Origin: Symsagittifera roscoffensis
Lineage: Eukaryota > Xenacoelomorpha > Acoela > Convolutidae
DNA: 42,736 nt
Direction of reading: 5' to 3'
Assembly: GCF_963678635.1 (NCBI RefSeq)
Contig: NC_087070.1
Location: 51,878,514 to 51,921,249 of the forward strand
The translations under genes and the position numbers were made by a program. The notes below the pieces were generated by a model. It had not been told where the DNA came from. It saw nothing but the letters and a program-made list of their open reading frames with translations, and ran no database searches. The first letter of the stretch is position 1. Every line of letters starts with the position of its first letter. Shown here one piece after another: positions 40,301 through 42,736 of this stretch.

Positions 40301-42736
40301 ATGAGCAGAACAGGACTGTGATGGAGATTCAGTCTCAGAAGTCTAGACTGCAGACAGAGGTGTCCGAACTCACGAGACACATCGAGGAACACGAGAGCAG
40401 GTATGAGAACACTAGAAAAATTATCTTTATTCGAAAGGCCTGGTTACAGGTTCGACTCCCGATAGAGATATTTTTACATCATTCATTTTAAAAATATTTT
40501 AAAACTTTGTCTTAAACAAGCTTGAAATTTAGTCAAAGCTGCTAAAAATAAAGATTTTTATAGAAATTCAAATGTATTCTTTCTTCGTAGAATGTTTTTT
40601 TTTCAATAATCATGTATTTTCATGTCAATTGACCCTTGGTGCAACAAAAATAAGCAAACGCAATCTGTTTCGAATCATTTTTAAGAGAGCTATCATTTCT
40701 TAAATGTTATAAGCAAAAAAATACAGAAAACTATTAAATTAAGAATGATTCAGATTTTGGTTTTTGTCACTTTTGCAGCTTCTCGTCAACCAACCGAATC
40801 AAGATTACTCTGACAAACCAGTTGGAGGAGGCTAAGAGGTCGGCAGAGGAGGAGTCCCGAGCCAGAAGCTCCCTCCAGATCCAGTTCAACAACGCCCAGA
40901 GAGAAATCGACCAGCTCAGAGAACAGGTACTATATATATACACACACACCCCACACGCACCACACACACATGGACACACGCATACACATAATGAACCACA
41001 GTTGTAAAAAAAAAAACGTAACATTTCTCTTAGTTTTTTTAGTTTCAAAAAATGCACTTGAAAAGTAAAAAAGTATATATAAAAAAACTTTTGAAAAATA
41101 TTTTCATCAATGAATTGTGCTGCTGTTTTTTTTTGTTTTGCGTTATTTAATCACGTGTTTCTATAGGTCGAGGACGAAGAGTCATCCAAGGCCGACTTGC
41201 AACGACAGCTGCAGAAGGCCATGAGCGAAGTGTCCGCCCTCAGGTGTGTAACTGTTACATAATATATCAAAAATGTTGCATAACCTAATTGCGCAATAAA
41301 ATAATATCCAAAAAATAATCAAATAAGATGCTGGGTTAGTGGCGTTTTCAATTCTGTTAGCTTAGTGCCGTCAAAATTTAGGATAACCATTAGTAAATTG
41401 TAGATACTCATGAGTTTAAATAATTATATGTAGGTAACCGTTACATAACTGAATTATGTAAATTTTACCTAATATGGTTATAATGAGTAATTAATTATGT
41501 GTAGATCCAAGTACGAGTTGGAGGGTGCCGCACGAGTGGAGGAATTGGAGGAGGCGAGGAAGAAGTTGATCATAAAACTGCAGGAGACAGAGGAGCACCT
41601 CGAGAGTCAGACTGCCAAGGCCAGCAACATGGAGAAGATCAAGAACAGGATGCAGGCAGACCTAGAAGACGTCACCATCGAACTGGAGAGGGTAAGTCAG
41701 CAAGTAACAACCAATAGGCCACTGGTTCGAATCGCAAAGGTGTCTAATCTTCTAATATAATAATCTTCTTGTATAATTCGAATCGCTAAAAGGGTGTGTA
41801 ATGGAATGTTTTCTGCGTATTCTTTTCTCAAGTGACATATTTAGTTATGGATAGAGTGTAATCATCTAATATTATCAGATGCTGAAACTATCTAAGTGAC
41901 ATTGACGAATTAAAACGAAGTATGTTGGTTTGTATGTTTTTGTTGATATTTTTGTTTATTTCTTGTTTGTGTAATTTTATAGATGCAGTCTTCGTATGCC
42001 AATGTGGAGAAGGCACAGAAGAAGTTCGACCAGGAGATCGCCACCTGGAAGGGCAAGGTCGAGGAGTTGCAGAACGAACTCGACAACTCCCAGAAGGAGT
42101 GCAGGAACTACTCCACCGAACTGTTCAGGTAAATTACCCTTCCAACAACTACTGCATTGTCAATTACTCTTGCGTCCTACTAGACTGCCATCAATGCACT
42201 TAGATAGTTGCAGTACAAAAATAGCTCAAGGATGCTTTTAACTATTTATTATTTAAGAGTCCCAACATAAAAATGGCTCACCTGTTAAATCATCAGGTAT
42301 TGCAACTACCGTGGTGGCATTATTATCACTGGAGCTTGAATTTGTTAGATGATCTGTAAAAATGTTTAAAATATGTTTAGTATAATGTAAATGTGTTTAT
42401 GAGTTAATGGTGACGAATGTTTCATTTTTGAGTGATGTTTCAGATTCAAATCTTCGTACGAAGAAACCATTGACACGATTGAGGTACTGAAGCGAGAGAA
42501 CAAGACCCTCACCACCGAGATCTCAGACCTGTCTGACCAGTTGGGCGAGGGCGGCCGAAGTGTGCACGACATCGAGAAGGCCAAACGACGACTGGAACAG
42601 GAGAAGGCCGAACTGCAGACTGCTCTGGAGGAAGCAGAACACACCATTGAGAATGAAGAGGCCAAGGTCATGAGAGTTCAAGTTGAACTGAGTCAGCTGA
42701 AGGGCGACTTGGAGAAGAGAATCAACGAGAAGGACG
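10201..42736 (+). CDS. Mhc: Muscle myosin heavy chain (class II), 5' and central parts
   Basis: Spliced CDS: 10201-10302, 10646-10738, 12253-12396, 12751-12907, 13426-13453, 13732-13831 (or 14244-14340), 15372-15577, 16180-16282, 16580-16697, 17843-18092, 18559-18830, 19059-19236, 19460-19658, 19910-20115, 20503-20645, 20918-21029, 21246-21450, 24088-24281, 25188-25377, 25664-25896, 27813-27903, 38588-38644, 39468-39692, 40015-40122, 40237-40400, 40779-40926, 41167-41243, 41505-41691, 41983-42128, 42444 onward. The first ~834 residues are the ATPase motor and lever arm: P-loop GESGAGKT 176-183, switch [10 protein letters not shown] 233-241, switch II DIAGFE 457-462, Gly/Lys loop 2 about 625-637, reactive cysteines 693 and 703, two IQ segments, invariant Pro 834. 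The rest is heptad coiled coil (S2 and part of LMM). A complete chain is about 1,930 residues, so ~350 are missing. The thick-filament motor hydrolyses ATP to slide actin. Codons are GC-rich against AT-rich introns, as in highly expressed genes. Confidence 0.96.
10646..10738 (+). CDS. Mhc: Myosin coding exon 2 (SH3-like N domain)
   Basis: Begins [15 protein letters not shown], the usual W-V-P-D-x-K-E-G signature of the N-terminal SH3-like barrel. 31 codons, phase 0. Donor is gtcagc, one of several GTCA donors in this gene. Confidence 0.92.
10739..12252 (+). other. Intron 2
   Basis: 1.5 kb intron occupied for three quarters of its length by the large palindrome at 10913-12028. No other exon seen. 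Confidence 0.85.
10913..12028. repeat. 1.1 kb foldback palindrome (family F copy 1)
   Basis: Left arm 10913-11459 and right arm 11490-12028 are near-complete reverse complements around a ~30-bp spacer (11460-11489). Outer ends read TTTTATTGTTCCGACTTTCG on the left and its complement on the right. Inner ends read AACAAGACTGCTCGTATCAG next to a small hairpin CAGGGCGAAGCCCTG. Arms carry scattered substitutions and short indels only. No coding capacity. Single-arm or rearranged relatives occur at 34254-35190 and 38729-39259, so this is a mobile foldback element, likely two head-to-head units. Confidence 0.9.
12253..12396 (+). CDS. Mhc: Myosin coding exon 3
   Basis: 48 codons including [26 protein letters not shown] in two parts, the conserved entry into the motor core (NPPKFEK, then the [10 protein letters not shown] segment). 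Acceptor gtgtag, donor gtgagt, phase 0. Confidence 0.95.
12751..12907 (+). CDS. Mhc: Myosin coding exon 4
   Basis: Begins [20 protein letters not shown] and includes the [13 protein letters not shown] segment, both highly conserved parts of the motor near the nucleotide pocket. 52 codons plus one base; donor gtaata. Confidence 0.95.
12908..13425 (+). other. Intron 4
   Basis: About 520 bp, AT-rich; no alternative exon or repeat recognised. Confidence 0.7.
13426..13453 (+). CDS. Mhc: Myosin coding micro-exon 5
   Basis: 28 bases between ttcag and gtgagt, encoding [10 protein letters not shown] with split first and last codons. It leads directly into the P-loop, so either P-loop exon 6a or 6b can follow. 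Confidence 0.93.
13732..13831 (+). CDS. Mhc: Myosin exon 6a, alternative P-loop/loop 1 exon
   Basis: One base plus 33 codons: [20 protein letters not shown] then [13 protein letters not shown]. Contains the complete Walker A motif and the surface loop 1 at the 25/50 kDa junction, which in class II myosins tunes ADP release. Acceptor ccctctag, donor gtacca (weak). Starts after a phase-2 exon and ends in phase 0, exactly as exon 6b does. Confidence 0.93.
14244..14340 (+). CDS. Mhc: Myosin exon 6b, alternative P-loop/loop 1 exon
   Basis: One base plus 32 codons: the same [15 protein letters not shown] core, then [17 protein letters not shown] in place of the 6a sequence. Acceptor tatgcag, donor gtaatt. 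Synonymous and replacement differences from 6a show it is an old duplicate kept as coding sequence, not a recent copy. Both exons are 1 mod 3 in length, so using both or neither breaks the frame: mutually exclusive splicing is implied. Confidence 0.92.
14341..15371 (+). other. Intron between exons 6b and 7
   Basis: About 1 kb, AT-rich; I looked for a further P-loop exon copy and saw none. Confidence 0.65.
15372..15577 (+). CDS. Mhc: Myosin coding exon 7 (switch I)
   Basis: 68 codons plus two bases. Carries [22 protein letters not shown] and switch [16 protein letters not shown], which binds the ATP gamma-phosphate and Mg. Donor gttagt. Confidence 0.96.
15578..16179 (+). other. Intron 7
   Basis: About 600 bp, AT-rich, nothing recognised. 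Confidence 0.7.
16180..16282 (+). CDS. Mhc: Myosin coding exon 8
   Basis: Completes Arg, then [20 protein letters not shown], the conserved ERxYHIFYQ segment of the upper 50 kDa domain. 34 full codons, phase 0, donor gtcagt. Confidence 0.95.
16580..16697 (+). CDS. Mhc: Myosin coding exon 9
   Basis: 39 codons plus one base, [21 protein letters not shown] to LYKLCA; includes the AFDILGF motif of the upper 50 kDa domain. Donor gtaaac. Confidence 0.95.
16698..17842 (+). other. Intron 9
   Basis: 1.15 kb, AT-rich; no alternative exon or repeat recognised, although molluscan and insect myosin genes can have alternative exons in this part of the motor. Confidence 0.6.
17843..18092 (+). CDS. Mhc: Myosin coding exon 10
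   Basis: 82 full codons from [19 protein letters not shown] to the FDKMFKW helix of the 50 kDa domain. Acceptor cactag, donor gtaagt after a split Trp codon. Confidence 0.96.
18134..18262. repeat. Truncated family A element in intron 10
   Basis: CAATGAAAGTAGCGAAGACT and the following TCTTAAAATTTGCTCACGC / GATTTTTCGCGGTT blocks match the left third of family A elements at 848, 2561 and 4472. The right end is missing. Confidence 0.55.
18559..18830 (+). CDS. Mhc: Myosin coding exon 11 (switch II, relay)
   Basis: 90 full codons including switch II in [12 protein letters not shown] and the relay helix region [20 protein letters not shown], then [20 protein letters not shown]. All catalytic residues expected of an active myosin are present. 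Donor gtgagt. Confidence 0.97.
19059..19236 (+). CDS. Mhc: Myosin coding exon 12
   Basis: Begins in split Gly then [19 protein letters not shown]; ends in LHHYAGTVG. Lower 50 kDa actin-binding domain. Donor gtcagt. Confidence 0.96.
19460..19658 (+). CDS. Mhc: Myosin coding exon 13 (loop 2)
   Basis: [18 protein letters not shown] then a loop 2 with seven consecutive Gly followed by KGKKKKGG. Positively charged loop 2 contacts actin. 66 codons, phase 0, donor gtaact. Confidence 0.96.
19910..20115 (+). CDS. Mhc: Myosin coding exon 14 (SH2/SH1 helices)
   Basis: 68 codons plus two bases, [20 protein letters not shown] then [20 protein letters not shown], carrying reactive Cys 693 and Cys 703. 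Donor gtcact, poorly matching consensus but phase-correct. Confidence 0.96.
20503..20645 (+). CDS. Mhc: Myosin coding exon 15 (converter)
   Basis: [20 protein letters not shown] to the [14 protein letters not shown] motif. Converter domain that transmits motor rotation to the lever arm. Acceptor ctgcag, donor gtgagt. Confidence 0.96.
20918..21029 (+). CDS. Mhc: Myosin coding exon 16 (essential light chain IQ)
   Basis: [18 protein letters not shown] to [10 protein letters not shown] plus two bases of Arg. The IQ-like helix binds the essential light chain. Conserved MLDQ-R-IGL continuity requires exon end AG at 21028-21029 followed by GCTAGT, i.e. a GC-AG intron; reading on instead gives a stop at 21079-21081. 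Confidence 0.9.
21246..21450 (+). CDS. Mhc: Myosin coding exon 17 (regulatory light chain IQ, head-rod junction)
   Basis: [20 protein letters not shown], then VKPLL with the invariant Pro that ends the lever arm, then the start of S2 coiled coil. 68 codons, phase 0, donor gtaaga. Confidence 0.96.
21533..21767. mobile_element. Tc1/mariner-type MITE, 235 bp
   Basis: Ends are perfect inverted repeats, CACAGTTAAGAATATCCACC on the left and its complement on the right, each flanked by TA (21531-21532 and 21768-21769), the target duplication of Tc1/mariner elements. The palindrome continues three bases beyond the TA on each side. No open frame of transposase type, so non-autonomous. Confidence 0.8.
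21825..21980. repeat. Diverged family F fragment, direct repeat copy a
   Basis: CAAGTAAATAATCTTTTTAA and GAGTTCAAGGCTTCAAAATC recur at 22664-22820 in the same orientation. Both are diverged from the right arm of the palindrome at 11490-12028 (compare ATCTTTTCAAATTTGAGCTC there). Preceded by the short repeat ATTGCCGTTTGGCC. Confidence 0.7.
22555..22860. repeat. Diverged family F element, direct repeat copy b
   Basis: Begins near TGCTCCTATCAGGGCAAATC, which matches the inner end of the palindrome arm (TGCTCGTATCAGGGCGAAGC), continues through the block shared with 21825-21980, and ends near AAGTATTCCGG, like ACAAATATTCCG in the young copies. An older member of the same family. Confidence 0.6.
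23734..24071. repeat. 169-bp tandem duplication abutting exon 18
   Basis: Units 23734-23902 and 23903-24071 are nearly identical (AATTTAAGCCCTGAAAAGCA start). Inside each unit a ~31-bp block occurs twice in diverged form: GGAGCATTCTGTGCTACTTG and GGAGCTTTCTATGCTGCTGG, both ending near AACCG. The second unit runs to within ~16 bp of the exon 18 acceptor. Confidence 0.85.
24088..24281 (+). CDS. Mhc: Myosin coding exon 18 (S2 rod)
   Basis: [20 protein letters not shown] onward, 64 codons plus two bases, continuous heptad coiled coil. Acceptor tgtttag, donor gtaaca. Confidence 0.95.
24282..25187 (+). other. Intron 18
   Basis: About 900 bp; a run of ten G near 24470 and a tRNA box B-like GATTCGATCTC near 24641. 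No exon recognised. Confidence 0.6.
25188..25377 (+). CDS. Mhc: Myosin coding exon 19 (S2 rod)
   Basis: [20 protein letters not shown] to KKDLENQHQ, 63 full codons of coiled coil, phase 0, donor gtaaca. Confidence 0.95.
25664..25896 (+). CDS. Mhc: Myosin coding exon 20 (S2 rod)
   Basis: [20 protein letters not shown] to DLEDQVR plus two bases. Matches the conserved L-Q-x-E-E-D-K-V-N-x-L-x-K motif of S2. Donor gtgagt. Confidence 0.95.
25897..27812 (+). other. Intron 20
   Basis: 1.9 kb. Mostly AT-rich unique sequence. A 27-bp unit GTGGACC(A/C)ACAAAAAAGG...TTGACAAAA occurs twice at 27559-27630. A G-rich then CCCTTTGGC-containing stretch at 27395-27475 may be a decayed element. No exon recognised. 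Confidence 0.55.
27813..27903 (+). CDS. Mhc: Myosin coding exon 21 (S2 rod)
   Basis: [20 protein letters not shown] to KKVKDLE, 30 full codons, phase 0, donor gtcagt. Joins in phase to exon 22 across the 10.7 kb intron with no missing heptads relative to other myosins. Confidence 0.94.
29425..29619. repeat. 195-bp inverted-repeat element
   Basis: Left end ATACAAAACAGTCCGG and right end CCGGACTGTTTTGTAT are perfect 16-bp inverted repeats around a GC-richer core. The GACTGTTTTGTAT motif occurs twice more just downstream at about 29656 and 29671, so ends may be reiterated. Confidence 0.7.
31097..33133 (+). CDS. Nested Lys/Glu-rich protein of unknown family
   Basis: A single frame of 679 codons from ATG 31097 to a perfect donor gtaagt at 33134; unspliced it would run to a stop at 33242-33244. 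The frame is also open upstream to a TAG at 30971-30973, with a possible acceptor ending at 30990, so the true start may be earlier. Near the N-terminus (about residues 35-62) is a strongly basic, nuclear-localisation-like run [15 protein letters not shown]. The middle is low-complexity Lys/Glu/Ser. Two similar motifs, YVYMEVK and YLYIEIK, lie near 32240 and 32320. A Cys-rich end (CPDP..., [14 protein letters not shown]) could bind zinc. Codons are AT-rich (GAA, AAA), unlike the surrounding myosin, so it is an independent gene, probably nuclear. No family recognised. Confidence 0.7.
33330..33368 (+). CDS. Possible terminal exon of the nested gene
   Basis: After acceptor ACTTTTTTTTAG, phase-0 joining from 33133 gives [12 protein letters not shown] and a TGA at 33366-33368. 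The splice sites are good, but so short and hydrophobic an end cannot be proved from sequence; another frame stays open longer here. Confidence 0.2.
   Translation, partial: VSGFCVLWLFKI
34254..35190. repeat. Rearranged family F element (copy 2)
   Basis: 34569-34866 and 35093-35190 match the right arm of the palindrome (ACACGCCATAAAAAGTACAA; CGCTTACGCGTTATTAGCGC; ending GAAAGTCGGAACAATA). 34140-34300 contains degraded inner-end sequence on both sides (GCAGTCGGAAGG ... ATGTTCCGACTAC), suggesting an older foldback. Interrupted by a 220-bp insertion at 34873-35092. Confidence 0.75.
34873..35092. mobile_element. 220-bp inverted-repeat element inserted in family F
   Basis: Ends GGCTCTTTTCCACT and the complement of GGCTCTTTTCCAGT, followed inward by C-rich and G-rich runs. 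Flanks AAATAGC (left) and AAATGGC (right) look like a 7-8 bp target duplication with a mismatch; the intact site in copies 1 and 3 reads AAAATGGCTAG. No coding capacity. The 7-8 bp duplication suggests a hAT- or Merlin-like mobiliser. Confidence 0.75.
37074..37247 (-). CDS. Possible antisense terminal exon, unknown protein
   Basis: Minus-strand frame of 57 codons ending in TAA at 37076-37074, including [20 protein letters not shown] and ending [11 protein letters not shown]. Composition is protein-like and richer in GC than the flanks. An AATAAA overlaps the stop. Possible acceptors (tttaaag, aaattag) precede it. No family recognised, no other exon found. Confidence 0.3.
   Translation of the reverse strand, partial: SELKLARRLKKTTQEAIATMEFLYGVTLDPLVKLRQYEITTEDFDCATNTCEVKSEE
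37467..37474 (+). promoter_or_regulatory. Candidate TATA box for the internal rod promoter
   Basis: TATATATT lies 109 bp upstream of the ATG at 37583, with no ATG between. Spacing fits a transcription start near 37495-37500 and a ~85-base leader. TATA-like strings are frequent in this AT-rich intron, so this is placement-based only. Confidence 0.3.
37583..37813 (+). CDS. Internal first exon for a catchin/myorod-like rod protein
   Basis: ATG then 77 codons ([20 protein letters not shown] to AHFRADIQ), GC-richer and with myosin-like codon use in an AT-rich intron. A phase-0 donor gtcacg at 37814 (weak, but like gtcact after exon 14) would join it to rod exon 22, giving [13 protein letters not shown] and about 900 residues in all if the missing LMM is standard. 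Unspliced, the frame ends four codons later at 37826-37828. The head is rich in Ser, Thr, Arg and Lys ([14 protein letters not shown]: possible kinase sites) and its second half looks helical. Molluscan catchin/myorod and Drosophila myosin rod protein are made this way from Mhc genes and sit in thick filaments. I infer this role from position, phase and composition; I do not recall the catchin head sequence well enough to compare it. Confidence 0.6.
38588..38644 (+). CDS. Mhc: Myosin coding exon 22 (rod; shared with internal product)
   Basis: 19 codons [19 protein letters not shown], the highly conserved [10 protein letters not shown] segment. Phase 0 on both sides, so it can accept either exon 21 or the internal first exon. 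Donor gtgatg. Confidence 0.95.
38729..39259. repeat. Single-arm family F element (copy 3) in intron 22
   Basis: 531 bp closely matching the right arm of the palindrome at 11490-12028 in the same orientation, from ACAAGACTGCTCGTATCAGG to CGAAAGTCGGAACAATAA. Internal TGTTCCGACTGCC and terminal GAAAGTCGGAACA form short inverted ends. Fills most of intron 22 (38645-39467). Confidence 0.88.
39468..39692 (+). CDS. Mhc: Myosin coding exon 23 (rod)
   Basis: 75 codons [20 protein letters not shown] to ELQAQ, with the [15 protein letters not shown] signature of myosin rods. Phase 0, donor gtcagt. Confidence 0.96.
40015..40122 (+). CDS. Mhc: Myosin coding exon 24 (rod)
   Basis: 36 codons [20 protein letters not shown] to EVLSKNK, phase 0, acceptor ttcag, donor gtagac. 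Confidence 0.94.
40237..40400 (+). CDS. Mhc: Myosin coding exon 25 (rod)
   Basis: [20 protein letters not shown] to HIEEHES, 54 codons plus two bases; carries the [10 protein letters not shown] motif. Donor gtatga. Confidence 0.95.
40779..40926 (+). CDS. Mhc: Myosin coding exon 26 (LMM rod)
   Basis: [20 protein letters not shown] to IDQLREQ, 49 full codons, phase 0, donor gtacta followed at once by a TA/CA microsatellite. Confidence 0.95.
40930..40990. repeat. Imperfect (TA)n/(CA)n microsatellite
   Basis: TATATATATA then CA-rich repeats interrupted by CCC, CG and TGG, starting a few bases after the exon 26 donor. Confidence 0.9.
41167..41243 (+). CDS. Mhc: Myosin coding exon 27 (LMM rod)
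   Basis: 25 codons [20 protein letters not shown] to VSAL plus two bases. Acceptor ctatag, donor gtgtgt. Confidence 0.94.
41505..41691 (+). CDS. Mhc: Myosin coding exon 28 (LMM rod)
   Basis: [20 protein letters not shown] to VTIELER, 62 full codons; the [11 protein letters not shown] motif is diagnostic of LMM. Phase 0, donor gtaagt. Confidence 0.96.
41983..42128 (+). CDS. Mhc: Myosin coding exon 29 (LMM rod)
   Basis: 48 codons [20 protein letters not shown] to [14 protein letters not shown] plus two bases. Donor gtaaat. Confidence 0.95.
42444..42736 (+). CDS. Mhc: Myosin coding exon 30 (LMM rod), cut by window end
   Basis: After a split Arg, [20 protein letters not shown], then [20 protein letters not shown], conserved in protostome myosins. 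Open to the last base, so the exon continues outside. Confidence 0.95.

Noticed and set aside
10201-42736. Non-muscle myosin II or paramyosin
   Set aside because: A full motor excludes paramyosin; residues around switch II, the Gly-rich loop 2 and LMM motifs match invertebrate sarcomeric chains.

Overview
The window is invertebrate animal nuclear DNA. It is AT-rich, and its genes are split into many short exons by GT-AG introns. It is filled with small inverted-repeat elements. I see no prokaryotic feature. The dominant gene is a muscle (class II, sarcomeric) myosin heavy chain on the plus strand, starting at 10201 and running off the right edge. Its sequence is protostome-like. Two gene-structure features recall molluscs: alternative exons around loop 1 of the motor, and an internal first exon for a rod-only product. 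I therefore lean to a lophotrochozoan, but I cannot name the organism.

Layout. 1-2239 holds the last two recognisable coding exons of an unc-119 homologue (plus strand; its 5' part lies outside or was not recognised), after a decayed minus-strand Mutator-like transposase fragment. 2240-10119 is mostly intergenic, with two copies of a roughly 400 bp inverted-repeat element and one possible minus-strand terminal exon near 8.5-8.7 kb. 10120-42736 is the myosin gene. I traced 30 constitutive coding exons (about 1,576 codons, phases consistent throughout) plus one alternative exon. Motor, lever arm, S2 and about half of the LMM are present; the C-terminal ~350 residues lie beyond the window.

Two points stand out. 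First, exons 6a (13732-13831) and 6b (14244-14340) both encode the whole P-loop and the loop 1 segment, start and end in the same phases, and are not multiples of three, so they must be mutually exclusive. Second, the 10.7 kb intron between rod exons 21 and 22 holds a 77-codon GC-richer open exon (37583-37813). It starts with ATG and, if spliced to exon 22 in phase, replaces motor, lever arm and proximal S2 with a short Ser/Thr/Lys-rich head. That is the architecture of molluscan catchin/myorod and of Drosophila myosin rod protein. The same intron carries a separate 679-codon Lys/Glu-rich open frame (31097-33133) that looks like a nested, unrelated gene, and a possible short antisense exon.

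The introns also hold a striking mobile-element family: an almost perfect 1.1 kb palindrome in intron 2, a single-arm copy in intron 22, a rearranged copy in intron 21 with another inverted-repeat element inserted in it, and older diverged copies in intron 17. All calls come from reading the sequence; no database or transcript support was available.
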